From positions 203,965-267,964 of the forward strand of contig NZ_JADLRJ010000010.1 of the NCBI RefSeq assembly GCF_015477355.1: DNA of 64,000 nucleotides. Direction: 5' to 3'. Shown here piece after piece: positions 43,901 to 51,415 of this stretch (position 1 is its first letter; every line of letters begins with the position of its first letter). The DNA comes from Nocardia blacklockiae (GTDB lineage Bacteria; Actinomycetota; Actinomycetes; Mycobacteriales; Mycobacteriaceae). The notes under the pieces are model-generated. The model saw only the letters and a program-made list of their open reading frames with translations. It was not told the origin of the DNA and did no database searches. The translations under genes were made by a program, and so were the position numbers.

Positions 43901-45650
43901 CGAGCGCGGCGTCCGGCCCGGCGATGCGGTCGCGGTCTGCGCTGCCAGGGGCGTGGCGCAGGTGGCGGCCCTGTACGGCGTGCTCGCCGCAGGGGCGGCG
44001 TACGTGCCGATCGCTGTCGACCAGCCGGTGCAGCGGCGGGCTGCGATCTTGGCGCAGGCCGGTGTGGCGGTTGTGCTGACCGATGACGTCGGACGCTTCA
44101 CCGCACCGGCGTCCCGTGCCGACGTGGAAAACACCTCAGGCACAAGCGATCTGGCCGCCCTGTCGGCAGGCGAGGGCGCGATGGCCGATCGGGGTGGCAG
44201 TCCGACACCGGTCCCCGCTGCGGCGGGTCGGTCTCGAACGTGCGTTGTGCCGATTGTCGATATCGCGGAGGCGGACGGCCACGACCCGGCGTCACTCCAC
44301 CCGGGAACCGGCAGCGACCTCGCCTACGTCATCTTCACCTCCGGCTCCACCGGCACCCCGAAGGGCGTGGAGATCGAGCACCGCCAGGCCGTCAACACCC
44401 TCGCCGACCTCGAGGACCGCTACGGCCTCGGCCCGCACGACTGTGTGATCGCTGTTGCCGCAGTCGATTTCGACCTGTCGGTGTTCGACCTGTTCGGGGT
44501 CCTCGGTGCCGGTGGACGGGCGGTGCTCGTGGCCGATGAGGACCGCCGCGACCCCGAGCGATGGCTGGCGCTGGTGCGCGAGCACGGCGTAACCGTGTGG
44601 AACACGGTGCCCGCCATGATGGATATGCTGCTCACCGTCGCCGAGACGAGCGAGGTGGCACTGCCGTCGCTGCGTCTCGCGTTGCTGTCCGGCGACTGGG
44701 TGGGCCTCGACCTGCCCGGCCGCCTCGCGGCCCGGGCACCGCACTGCCGATTCGTCGCGCTGGGCGGTGCCACGGAGGCGGCGATCTGGTCGAACTATTT
44801 CGAGGTCGACTCCGTCGATCCGGCCTGGACCTCGATTCCGTACGGGCGGCCGTTGCGCAATCAGCGCTTCCGGGTGGTCGACGAGAACGGTGACGACCGG
44901 CCGGACTGGGTGCCGGGGGAGTTGCTGATCGGCGGCGCGGGCGTCGCCCGCGGTTATCGGGGCCGGGCCGATCTCACGGCTGCGGCGTTCTTCGACGCCG
45001 ACGGGATGCGGTGGTATCGCACCGGTGACCTGGCGCGCTACCGGCCCGACGGGGTCCTGGAATTCCTCGGCCGCGCCGACCGCCAGGTCAAGATCCGCGG
45101 CCACCGGATCGAACTCGGCGAGATCGAGCAGGCGATCACCACCCACCCACAGGTGCGGCGAGCCTTCGCCCTCGCGGTGGGCGAACGCACCGCCACGCGG
45201 CTGGTCGCGTTCGTCGAACCCGTTGTGCCGCGCGGTCTTTCGAAGTTCCTCGCCGAACGGCTACCGGCCGCTTGGCTACCGGAGCTGATCGCGCTGCCCG
45301 ATCCGCCGCTGACCGGCAACGGCAAGATCGACCACGCCGCACTCGTCCGCCGAGCCGGAACAGCCTCCAGCACAACGGCTTCCGCAATCGGCGAACCGCC
45401 CCGCCCCGGGCTGGAGACCGGGATCGCCGACATCTGGACCGACATCCTCGGCGCCCCGCCGCCGGATCGGCACGCGAGCTTCCTCGCCGCGGGCGGCGAC
45501 TCCCTCTCCGCCACTCGGCTCGTCGGCCGGCTGGCCCGCGAACTCGGCCTCCCGGTGACCCTCCGCGACTTCTTTCTCGACCCGACCGTCGCCGGACTCG
45601 GCGGCAACCACCCGCACAACGCGCTCGACCTCGAAGAAGGTGCTCTGTGA
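34980..45650 (+). CDS. Nonribosomal peptide synthetase 1: ArCP-(Cy-A-PCP)x3
   Basis: 3556 aa; ATG 34980 with GGGA 5-6 nt upstream. Domains: aryl carrier protein (Ser in LGLDSVTVM, near residue 50); Cy1 about 125-540 with DMIAGDALS; A1 about 575-1100; PCP1 GGDSLL near 1160; Cy2 about 1217-1630 with DTLIADGLS; A2 about 1735-2250; PCP2 near 2310; Cy3 about 2415-2820 with DSLIVDGLS; A3 about 2935-3450; PCP3 near 3507. Every Cy keeps the heterocyclisation motif DxxxxDxxS. By my reading A2 and A3 have cysteine-type pockets (FDLSVFD, VWNTVPA, LSGDW/VSGDW, GGATEAAIWS); A1 differs (VVSAVPA, LGGDR, GGMTEAAIHA). Inferred product: salicyl-capped chain of three five-membered rings handed to synthetase 2. 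Linkers carry tandem repeats. Confidence 0.9.
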   Translation: MQQRVDVLPIRSTAGSEESDGLRRAVAELTGLAAEELADDANLLELGLDSVTVMRISGLLRRAGARVEFRDLVREPTLRAWSELVRARQPAAPTVTESAGVDPTGTAASSRPSAPVSRAAPPVEPFPLAVMQHAFWIGRAGTHDLGGVAAHFYSEFDHDGGLDPERLEGAVRALLARHPMLRVTVDPTGMQRVAEHATAALVVHDLRALPEPERAARLAAVRDGCSHRVMDVAAGEVVDVQLSLLPGGRSRVHLDLDMIAGDALSLRNLLADLAVLYEHGPDALPALRYHYGRYLADRATARAAAREQARRWWQEQLPKLPAAPQLPLLTSEEASGGPRVGRRHHWLAPERAERLRERAQRAGLTTAGVLATVFAETLGAWSSADRFLLNLPVFDREPLHDDVDRLVGDFSSSVLLDVDLTDPMTVAERGGAITRRLREVLGYTAYTGVEVLRDLGRGGDRVYAPVVYTSALSLGELYAPEVRACLGEPVWTISQGPQVWLDAQVTEFDGGILLNWDARVSLFPPGLLDTMFEAYIRFVELLLDDEDAWHRPAPWPAAPHISVPAVPAPAVPLHRRFFDLAEAEPERTALLADDTAISYGELSERARRVAALLRERGIGRGDSVGITLPKGVEQIVAVLGVLAAGATYVPCGFDLPPARREQVYRTAGARLVLTDRETAGVEALAPEHARTVAPVERIAEIDAEDTMYVIFTSGSTGTPKGVEVPHRAVAATVDAVNTRFDIGAGDRTIALSALDFDLSAYDMFAFLAFGGSVVVVDEARRRDAVAWAELIRRWDVTVVSAVPALLDMLLTAAAGAGLGTALRVVMLGGDRVPVDLPDRLRALVPGCRFAGLGGMTEAAIHATVCEVGTVDPGWSSVPYGVPLPHAACRVVDGRGRDCPDWAPGELWVAGAGLAHGYRGDPERTAAKFVEHAGVRWYRTGDLVRYRPGGLVEFLGRTDHQVKIRGHRIELGEIEAVLAEHPRVTAAAAAVLDHPARSLGALIVVDAELTDDALVVADAELADDALVVADAELANDALVVADAELANDALVVADAELADDALVVADAELTDDALRAWLGARLPGYMVPRRFVRGTELPITRNGKVDRAAVHAALVAVPDRRGTGTGAPRNEMERTVAAAWAEVLEVAEIRRDDDFFALGGDSLLATRLVRRLHADGVAGAALAHLFATPTLAGFAATLTRGTANRLPEIVADTGHRHDPFPLTDIQVAYWLGRSGEFDLGGIGAHLYLEYDWADVDPARLTAAWNRVVDRHPMLRAVIEPDGTQRVLESVPAYRIPVSDGEVAAVREAVARDLRDAGSWPLFDIRVVRDGENVTVCAAFDTLIADGLSVLVLLSEWTRFYTDPSFEPAPLALEFRDYVLGCAPSESEVAAALAYWWERLPELPPGPQLPLRVLPSMVERPRFTRREVRLDRELWAGIVGRARTLGVTPSVALLACYTWVLGQWSAQRELSVTLTRFDRRDVHPDVMRVVGDFSSLLLVADRPGPGETWAGRVRRLQHQLWSDLDHQQVSAVRVLRELGRESELAAEPVPVVFTSMLGVDDELVGSVRWPDFTRTQTPQVWLDHQVIELPEGLVLSWDSVDELFPEGLVGDMFDAYHQLLRGLGALDWEQPLNTVLPERQRKIRERVNDTGLTALPERQGAIRHSVNDTRLAALPARERALGDRVSDARLAGLPDPQRDRVNDTGLAALPERHGAIPDCVNDIRPIAALPTDRLLHTAMFEVAAADPDRIALVDGEASVSFGELADESRRIAALLADRGVRPGDAVAVCATRGAAQVAALYGVLAAGAAYVPVAVDQPVQRRAAILAQADVAVVLTDDVGRFTARASRVDMENVSGTGGLAAVSAGEGVMADQGDSPTPVPVAAGRPPACAVPIVDIADADGHAPASLHPGTGSDLAYVIFTSGSTGTPKGVEIEHRQAVNTLDDLRDRYELDAGDRVLALAAVDFDLSVFDLFGVLGAGGRAVLVADEDRRDPDRWLALVREHGVTVWNTVPAMLEMLLTVAESGAGLAPSLRLALVSGDWVGLDLPGRLAALSRCRLVALGGATEAAIWSNYFEVDSVDPGWASIPYGRPLRGQRFRVVDENGDDRPDWVPGELLIGGAGVARGYRGRADLTAAAFFEADGVRWYRTGDLGRYRSDGVLEFLGRADRQVKIRGHRVELGEIEHAISAHPEVRRAFALAVGERASARLVAFVEQVVPHGLSKFLAERLPAAWLPELIALPDPPLTGNGKIDHAALVQHAALIERAETHSSAMGSVANEWPRPGLETRIGQIWSDVLGGGLPHRTANFFGAGGDSLSATRLVGRLARELGLTVRLRDFFLDPTIAALARAAAVGSQPTTARALTTDPAHRFDPFPLATDPAHRFDPFPLAMDPAHRFDPFPLTTDPAHRFDPFPLTDIQVAYWLGRSADFDLGGIGAQLYFEYDWPGLDPERLAQAWIRVVRRHPVLRAVIDADGSQRILHDIPDHRIPVITAAGDFDMIAERLRDEMTGGALDAATGPLFDIRVLRDGDRARVCVVFDSLIVDGLSALVLLADWTRWYTDPSFEPAPLALEFRDYVLGCAPSEAEVAAALAYWRERLPELPPGPQLPLRVLPSMVERPRFTRREIRLDREVWAGIVTRARTLGVTPSVVLLACYTWVLGQWSAQRELSVTLTRFDRRDVHPDIMRVVGDFSSLLLVSDRPTPGESWAQRARRLQEQLWSDLDHQQVSAIRVLRELARESATPIEPVPVVFTSMLGVDDELVGSVRWPDFTRTQTPQVWLDHQVIELPEGLVLSWDSVDELFPEGLVGDMFAAYHQLLRGLAALDWEQPLNTALPERQRAIRDRVNDTGMAGLPERQRAIRDCLNDTGMAPPERERAISDRVSDTRLMGLSEQQGAVRDCVNDTGLAALPERQGAIRDCVNGIRPPAALPTGRLLHTGMFEIAAVDPDRPALLDGGVTLSFGDLASHSCRIAALLAERGVRPGDAVAVCAARGVAQVAALYGVLAAGAAYVPIAVDQPVQRRAAILAQAGVAVVLTDDVGRFTAPASRADVENTSGTSDLAALSAGEGAMADRGGSPTPVPAAAGRSRTCVVPIVDIAEADGHDPASLHPGTGSDLAYVIFTSGSTGTPKGVEIEHRQAVNTLADLEDRYGLGPHDCVIAVAAVDFDLSVFDLFGVLGAGGRAVLVADEDRRDPERWLALVREHGVTVWNTVPAMMDMLLTVAETSEVALPSLRLALLSGDWVGLDLPGRLAARAPHCRFVALGGATEAAIWSNYFEVDSVDPAWTSIPYGRPLRNQRFRVVDENGDDRPDWVPGELLIGGAGVARGYRGRADLTAAAFFDADGMRWYRTGDLARYRPDGVLEFLGRADRQVKIRGHRIELGEIEQAITTHPQVRRAFALAVGERTATRLVAFVEPVVPRGLSKFLAERLPAAWLPELIALPDPPLTGNGKIDHAALVRRAGTASSTTASAIGEPPRPGLETGIADIWTDILGAPPPDRHASFLAAGGDSLSATRLVGRLARELGLPVTLRDFFLDPTVAGLGGNHPHNALDLEEGAL
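37995..38200 (+). repeat. 36-bp in-frame tandem repeat in A1 (5.7 copies)
   Basis: Unit encodes AELADDALVVAD with Asp/Asn and Leu/Thr variants. Lies between the A8-type region and the LPGYMVP element of A1, where most synthetases have a short loop. Confidence 0.9.
39879..40158 (+). repeat. 57-bp degenerate tandem repeat in Cy2-A2 linker (about 5 copies)
   Basis: Unit LPERQGAIRHSVNDTRLAA and variants; one unit is shortened by 9 bp (LPDPQRDRVNDTGLAA). It amplifies the normal single L-P-E-x-Q-R-x-x-R-x-x-V-N-D/A-T linker. Confidence 0.85.
42066..42221 (+). repeat. 39-bp tandem repeat before Cy3 (4 copies)
   Basis: Unit encodes TDPAHRFDPFPLA; copies differ at only a few bases, indicating recent expansion of the FDPFPLT entry motif of Cy3. 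Confidence 0.95.
43473..43759 (+). repeat. 57-bp degenerate tandem repeat in Cy3-A3 linker (about 5 copies)
   Basis: Units LPERQRAIRDRVNDTGMAG and variants, the same family as the repeat in the Cy2-A2 linker but with a different copy order. Confidence 0.85.
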
Positions 45651-48600
45651 ACGTTCCCGACCTGGTAACCGACCTGCGACAGCGCGGCGTCCACCTGTGG
45701 GCCGACGGCGACCAGCTGCGGTTCCGCGCCCCGCGGGGCGCGCTCACCGCCGATGACCGGGAGCGCCTGGTCGCGCACAAACCCGCCGTTCTCGCCCACC
45801 TCGCCGACGACCAGGCCACGTTCACCGTGACCGCCGATCCGGCCGCCGCGTACGACCCGTTCCCGCTCACCCCGGTGCAGCAGGCCTACCTCGTCGGCCG
45901 CGACCCCACCTACCCGTTCGGCGGCGTGGCCTGCGCCAGCTATCTCGAAATCCGTTACGACGACATCGAACCGGCCAGCGTGGAGCGGGCGTGGAACGCG
46001 CTCGTGCGCCGCCACGACATGCTCCGCGCCACCGTGCACCCCGACGGCCACCAGCGGGTCGCCGCGACGGTCCCGCACTACGAGATCCCGGTGACCGACC
46101 TCCGCGGCGACGAGGCCGCCGTCGACGCCGTGCTCGACCGGCAGCGCGACGACCTGCTCGGCCCGGCGGCCGCGACCGGCACCTGGCCGCTGTTCGCCGC
46201 GCGGATCACCCGCACCGGCAGCGGATGTGTTCTGCACCTGCTGGTGGAACTATTGGTCCTCGACGCGGCGAGCATGCAGCTGCTGCTGGCCGAGCTGGAC
46301 GAACTCGTGCACGCCGACGGTGACGCGGCGCTGCGGCCCACACCCGAAATCGGTTTCCGCGATTACGTTCTCGGCGTCCGGGCGCAGCGCGACGGTGCCC
46401 GCTACCAGCGCGACCGCGACTACTGGCAGGAGCGGATCGACACCCTGCCCGCCGCCCCCGACCTGCCCACCCGCGACGACGCCGCCGAGGCCGACCCCGC
46501 CTTCGACCGGTTACACCACCAGCTCCCGGCCGCCCTCCTGGCCGGGCTGACCCGCGCCGCGGCACCGCACGGGCTCACCCCGTCCGCCGCCGTGCTCGCC
46601 GCCTACGCCGAAGTCGTCGGGCGCTGGAGCCGGAACCGGCAGTTCACGCTCAACCTGCCGATAGTCAACCGGCCTCCGGTGCACCCCGACATCGGTGCGG
46701 TGCTCGGCGACTTCACCTCCGTCGAACTGCTCGGCATCGACCTCGACGCCGAGGACACCTTCGCCGGCCGGGCCCGCGCCGCCACCGCCCGGCTGTTCGC
46801 CGACCTCGACCACCGCTCCTTCGACGGCGTGGAGGTGCTCGGCGAACTCACCCGCCGCGCGGGCAGTCCGGTGCTCATGCCGGTGGTCTTCACCAGCACC
46901 CTCGGCGCGGACGACGCGGGCGCCCGTGCGCTGCGCGGCCGCATCCGGCGCGGTCTCACCCGCACCCCGCAGGTTTGGCTGGACTGCCAGGTCACCCCCT
47001 ACGACGACGGTCTGATGATCGCCTGGGACGTGCGGCGCGGCGTGCTGGCGGGTGACATCGCGGGCGAGGCCTTCGCCGCGTTCGTCGACCTGCTGACCCG
47101 GCTGGCCGAGGAGCCGGACACCTGGACCGAGTCGTCGCCGGTCGCGCTGCCGCCCGCGCAGCGCAGCCGCCGCGAGGCCTACAACGACACCGCCGCCGAA
47201 CAGGCGCCGCGGCTGCTGCACGAACGGATCCTGGCCCGGGCCGACACCGACCCGGACGCCCCCGCGGTGATCCACCGGGACACCGTGCTCGGCTTCGCCG
47301 AACTGCGCCGCCGCGTCGCCGCGACCGCCACCGCGCTGCGGGCGGCCGGCGTGCGGCCGGGTGACCACGTGGCCGTGCTGATGGACAAGGGACCGGAACA
47401 GGTCGTCGCCGTGCTCGCCACCTCGGTGCTCGGCGCGGCGTACGTGCCGATCGAGGTGACCCAGCCGAGGGCGCGCCGGGAACGGATCGTCGACCGCGCG
47501 GGGGCCGCCGTCGTGCTCACCCAGTCGTGGCTGCGTGATTCCGGCGAAATCCCCAAGGCCGCAAAGGCTCTCGCCGTCGACCTGCTGCCCGGCATCGACA
47601 CCGTGCCCGAGGCGGCGGGCGATCCCGGCGCGCCCGCCTACGTCGTCTTCACCTCCGGCTCCACCGGTGAGCCGAAGGGCGTCGTCGTCACCCACCGCGC
47701 CGCCGCGAACACCCTCGACGACATCGAAGAACGTTTCGCCCTGACACCGGCCGATCGGGTGCTCGGCGTGGCGAGCCTCGCCTTCGATCTGTCGGTGTGG
47801 GACATCTTCGGCGTGCTCGCCGCGGGCGGCGCTGTCGTGCTGCCCGAACAGGATCGGGTGGCCGACCCGTCGCACTGGCTGGAACTGGTGCGGCGGCACG
47901 GGGTGACGCTGTGGAACAGCGTGCCCGGCCAGCTGCAGATGCTGCTCGACGTGCTGGAGAGCACCCCCGGCGCCCGCGCCGAGTCGCTGCGGCTGGTCCT
48001 GCTCTCCGGCGACTGGATCCCGCTGGACCTGCCCGGCCGGATGCGGGCGCACCACCCGGACACCGCCGTCGTCGGTCTCGGCGGGGCGACCGAGGCCGCC
48101 GTCTGGTCGCTGCACCACCCGATCCGCGACATCGACGCGGAGTGGCGCAGCATCCCCTACGGCACCCCGCTGCGGAACCAGACCATGCATGTGCTCGACG
48201 CCGCGCTGGAGGACTGCCCCGAGCACGTCACCGGCGAAATCTTCATCGGCGGAAGGGGTTTGGCCGAGGGGTACCTGGGCGACGACGAGCTGACCGCGCG
48301 ACGATTCCTGCGCCATCCGCGCACCGGCGCCCGCCTCTACCGCACCGGCGATCTCGGGCGGTTCCACCCCGACGGGCGGCTGGAGTTCCTGGGCCGCGAG
48401 GACACTCAGGTCAAGATCCGCGGTCACCGGGTCGAATTGGGCGAGATCGAGTCCGCGCTGCGCCGCCACCCCGCCGTCGCCGACGCCGCGGTGGTGGTCG
48501 ACGGCCGGGGCCCGGCGGCCCGGCTGCTCGGCTTCGCCGAGATTGCCACCGACGGCGAGGCGGGCCTCGGCGAACAGGCCGCGGCCGACGTGCTCGCCGC

Positions 48601-51415
48601 CGCCGAGAACGCCGCCGCGGCGGCCCAGAACGACATCGATGGTGAAGCGTTCGTCGCCCTGATGAACGCCGTCGACGAGATGGCCATGCTCTCCATCGCC
48701 GCCGAACTGCGCGCGAAAGGGCTGTTCGCCGAACGCGAGCGCTCCCACGACATCGCCGAGATCGCCACCGCCACCGGCGTTTCCGACCGCCAGCACGGCC
48801 TGCTGCGCCGCTGGCTCGCGGCGCTCGCGGACGGCGGCGCGGTGGAGCACGACCCGCACACCGGCCGCTACCGCGACCTGATCGCCGCCGGGCCGCGCGC
48901 GGTCGAGGAAGCGTGGCAGCGGATCGACGAACTCGAGGCGACCGTCGGGTACGGCAGTGAGACCCTCGCCTACATCCGGGCCTGCAGCTCCCGACTCGAC
49001 GACCTGCTGCGCGGCGCGCTCGACGTGCGCGAACTGCTCTTCCCCGCAGGGAAAGCCGGTGCGGCGCACGCGGTCTACCGCACGAACCTGGTGGCGCGCA
49101 GCGCGCACCGCGTCGTCATCGACACCGTGCGCGCGATCGCGGGACAGCTGCCGCACCGGTTGCGGGTGCTCGAGGTCGGCGCCGGTATCGCGGGCACCAG
49201 CACCGATCTGATTCCCGCGCTGGCCGAGTTCGAGCCGGACTACCTGTTCACCGACCTGTCGGAGTACTTCCTCGGCGAGGCCCGCGCGAAATTCGCGGAC
49301 TACCCGTGGATGCGCTACGGGCGCTTCGACATCAACGCCGACGCGCGCGAGCAAGGGCTGCGCCCCAATTCCGCCGACGTCATCCTGTGCGCGAACGTGC
49401 TGCACAACTCGGTGAACGCCGACGAGGTGCTGGCGCGGCTGCGGGACCTGCTCGCCCCTGGCGGCTGGCTGGTGTTCCTGGAACCCACCCGGCAGCACAA
49501 CTACGCGCTGCTGGTGTCGATGGAGTTCGAATTCTTCAGTGAGCTCACCGAATTCACCGATGTCCGGGCGGGCACCGGGCAGGCGTTCTTCACCCGCGAC
49601 CAGTGGCTGCGCCAGCTCGACACCGCGGGCGCCGAGCACGTGCGGGTGCTGCCCGCCGAGGACGCTCCGCTCGCCGCCTCCGGCCAGGGCGTCTTCCTCG
49701 CCCGGTTCAAGGGCCAGCGGCGCGCCGTCACCGAACAGCAGCTGACCGAGCACGTCGCGACTCTGGTGCCCGAGCACATGGTGCCCGGCGAGCTGAACCT
49801 GCTCGACACGCTGCCGCGCTCGGCGAACGGGAAACTGGACCGGGCGGCGCTCGCCGCACGGGTCGCCGCCGTCCCTGCCGCCGCGGACCCGTCCTACAAC
49901 CCGCCCGCCGACGAGATCGAGGAGCGGATCGCGCAGCTGTGGCAGGAGATGCTGGGCGTCCCGAAGGTCGGCCGCGATCAGAATTTCTATGTGCTGGGCG
50001 GTGATTCGCTGCTGTTGTCGCAGATGGTCGGCAAGCTGCGCGACCGGGTGCCCGAGGTCGCCGACATCGAATGGCAGGAACTGCTGCGCGACGTGCTGCG
50101 CAACCCCACCGTCGCCGCGCTCGCCGCCCGCCGCCACGGTAGCCGGGATTCGGCCGCGCCGGCGGCGGAGCGGACTGCGGTGGGCGCGTTGGGCGGCGAG
50201 CCCGGGCACCCGAGCGGGACGCGGACTGCGGTGCGCGCGTTGGGCGGCGAGCCCGAGCACCCGAGCGGGGCGCGGACCGCGGTGCGCTCGCTGGGTGGCG
50301 AGCCCGGGCACCCGAGCGGCACCTGGGTGCTCGTGCACGGCGGCACCGGCACGCTGTCGCCGTACGACGCGCTGATTCCGCACCTGCGCGACGCGCACCC
50401 CGGGCCGCTGCTCGGGCTCGCGGTCGACGACCCGGCGAAGTACCTGAACCTGCCCGCCGACACCGTGATCGGCAGGCGCGCAGCGGATTACGCGACCGAG
50501 CTGCTCACCCGGGACCGGCGCTTCCGGATCATCGGCTACTCGGTCGGCGGCCTGCTCGCCGCCGAGATCGCCCGCACCCTCACCGAGGCGGGCGCGACGG
50601 TCGACGAACTCACCGTGATCGGCTCCTACCAGCCGCCCGCCGTGCACGACGAGCTGCTGACCGAGTACGTCTTCGCACAGTCCCTCGGCATCGATCCGGC
50701 CGCGGTCGGCTTCCCCGCCGACGACGCGGCGGTCACGGCAGCGCTGCGCACCATCCTGGACCGCACTCCGGACCGGGTTCCCGCCGGTGCGCTCGCCGCG
50801 CTGTCCGGCGACCCGGCGCGGCCCGCCGCGGAATTCCGGAAGCTGGCAACCGTACCGCGCGCCGACCGCCTCGCCGCGCTGCACGCCGCGGCAGGCTCCG
50901 GCACCGGGCCCTACCGCGCCAACGGCACCACGTTCGCGCAGTTCCGCACGCGATTCGAGATCTTCGCCCACAACCTCCGGGCAATGGGCGCCCACCGCGC
51001 CGAACCCTACTTCGGCCCGGTGCGGGTACTGAGCAACAGCGGCACCGCCACCCTGCTGGGCACCCGAGAGGATGTGCGGCGGTTCTGGTCCCAGATCGCC
51101 CTCGGCGACCTGGTTTTCGAGGAGATCCCCGGCGACCACCTGACCAGCGTCTCCGCCGCCCACGCCACCACCCTCGCCGCCCGAATCACCGCCCCATTCC
51201 CACCCGCGAGCGCCGCACCGCTCCCACCCGAGAGCACTGCCTCGCTCCCGCAGGCGGGCGCTGAGTCGCTCCCGCAGGCCGGTGCTGAGTCGCTGACGCA
51301 GGCGGGTACTGCGTCGCCGCAGCGTGCGGACTCTGCCTCGCCGCCGCAGGCGGGCACTGCGTCGGTGCCGCACACGGGTACCGCACCGCTCCCTCACACG
51401 GGGACCGCGCCGTGA
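45647..51415 (+). CDS. Nonribosomal peptide synthetase 2: docking-Cy-A(MT)-PCP-TE
   Basis: 1922 aa; GTG 45647 overlaps the previous stop (GTGA). Domains: TubC-type N-terminal docking domain (DLVTDLRQRGVHLWADGDQL, residues 1-50); Cy4 about 70-490, in which the first Asp of the heterocyclisation motif is Glu (ELLVLDAAS); A4 about 520-970 with cysteine-type pocket residues (FDLSVWD, LWNSVPG, LSGDW, GGATEAAVWS); methyltransferase inserted in the A domain about 980-1350 (LEVGAGIAGTSTDLIP); rest of A; PCP near 1453 (VLGGDSLLLSQM); thioesterase about 1560-1845 with GYSVGG. This is the PchF layout of pyochelin, whose inserted domain N-methylates a thiazolidine; the same is inferred here. The thioesterase releases the product. 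Confidence 0.9.
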   Translation: MNVPDLVTDLRQRGVHLWADGDQLRFRAPRGALTADDRERLVAHKPAVLAHLADDQATFTVTADPAAAYDPFPLTPVQQAYLVGRDPTYPFGGVACASYLEIRYDDIEPASVERAWNALVRRHDMLRATVHPDGHQRVAATVPHYEIPVTDLRGDEAAVDAVLDRQRDDLLGPAAATGTWPLFAARITRTGSGCVLHLLVELLVLDAASMQLLLAELDELVHADGDAALRPTPEIGFRDYVLGVRAQRDGARYQRDRDYWQERIDTLPAAPDLPTRDDAAEADPAFDRLHHQLPAALLAGLTRAAAPHGLTPSAAVLAAYAEVVGRWSRNRQFTLNLPIVNRPPVHPDIGAVLGDFTSVELLGIDLDAEDTFAGRARAATARLFADLDHRSFDGVEVLGELTRRAGSPVLMPVVFTSTLGADDAGARALRGRIRRGLTRTPQVWLDCQVTPYDDGLMIAWDVRRGVLAGDIAGEAFAAFVDLLTRLAEEPDTWTESSPVALPPAQRSRREAYNDTAAEQAPRLLHERILARADTDPDAPAVIHRDTVLGFAELRRRVAATATALRAAGVRPGDHVAVLMDKGPEQVVAVLATSVLGAAYVPIEVTQPRARRERIVDRAGAAVVLTQSWLRDSGEIPKAAKALAVDLLPGIDTVPEAAGDPGAPAYVVFTSGSTGEPKGVVVTHRAAANTLDDIEERFALTPADRVLGVASLAFDLSVWDIFGVLAAGGAVVLPEQDRVADPSHWLELVRRHGVTLWNSVPGQLQMLLDVLESTPGARAESLRLVLLSGDWIPLDLPGRMRAHHPDTAVVGLGGATEAAVWSLHHPIRDIDAEWRSIPYGTPLRNQTMHVLDAALEDCPEHVTGEIFIGGRGLAEGYLGDDELTARRFLRHPRTGARLYRTGDLGRFHPDGRLEFLGREDTQVKIRGHRVELGEIESALRRHPAVADAAVVVDGRGPAARLLGFAEIATDGEAGLGEQAAADVLAAAENAAAAAQNDIDGEAFVALMNAVDEMAMLSIAAELRAKGLFAERERSHDIAEIATATGVSDRQHGLLRRWLAALADGGAVEHDPHTGRYRDLIAAGPRAVEEAWQRIDELEATVGYGSETLAYIRACSSRLDDLLRGALDVRELLFPAGKAGAAHAVYRTNLVARSAHRVVIDTVRAIAGQLPHRLRVLEVGAGIAGTSTDLIPALAEFEPDYLFTDLSEYFLGEARAKFADYPWMRYGRFDINADAREQGLRPNSADVILCANVLHNSVNADEVLARLRDLLAPGGWLVFLEPTRQHNYALLVSMEFEFFSELTEFTDVRAGTGQAFFTRDQWLRQLDTAGAEHVRVLPAEDAPLAASGQGVFLARFKGQRRAVTEQQLTEHVATLVPEHMVPGELNLLDTLPRSANGKLDRAALAARVAAVPAAADPSYNPPADEIEERIAQLWQEMLGVPKVGRDQNFYVLGGDSLLLSQMVGKLRDRVPEVADIEWQELLRDVLRNPTVAALAARRHGSRDSAAPAAERTAVGALGGEPGHPSGTRTAVRALGGEPEHPSGARTAVRSLGGEPGHPSGTWVLVHGGTGTLSPYDALIPHLRDAHPGPLLGLAVDDPAKYLNLPADTVIGRRAADYATELLTRDRRFRIIGYSVGGLLAAEIARTLTEAGATVDELTVIGSYQPPAVHDELLTEYVFAQSLGIDPAAVGFPADDAAVTAALRTILDRTPDRVPAGALAALSGDPARPAAEFRKLATVPRADRLAALHAAAGSGTGPYRANGTTFAQFRTRFEIFAHNLRAMGAHRAEPYFGPVRVLSNSGTATLLGTREDVRRFWSQIALGDLVFEEIPGDHLTSVSAAHATTLAARITAPFPPASAAPLPPESTASLPQAGAESLPQAGAESLTQAGTASPQRADSASPPQAGTASVPHTGTAPLPHTGTAP
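50171..50323 (+). repeat. 51-bp tandem repeat between PCP4 and thioesterase (3 copies)
   Basis: Unit encodes RTAVRALGGEPGHPSGT; the copies differ by a handful of bases. Gly/Pro-rich flexible spacer. Confidence 0.95.
51215..51411 (+). repeat. 24-bp degenerate tandem repeat at C-terminus
   Basis: About eight units of the type TASLPQAG, AESLPQAG, TASVPHTG after the thioesterase, ending at the stop codon. No known thioesterase function needs such a tail. Confidence 0.8.

Larger units (their letters stand above)
38640..45545 (+). repeat. Duplicated modules 2 and 3 with near-identical tracts
   Basis: Module 2 (about 38640-41950) and module 3 (about 42222-45545) are homologous throughout. Stretches such as 39055-39240 against 42655-42840 and 39619-39870 against 43212-43463 are almost identical at the DNA level, while other parts differ, as expected for gene conversion after tandem duplication. 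Confidence 0.85.

Noticed and set aside
46511-51397. 1628-codon leftward ORF opposite synthetase 2
   Set aside because: Antisense shadow created by high-GC codons; the sense strand encodes intact, motif-complete synthetase domains.
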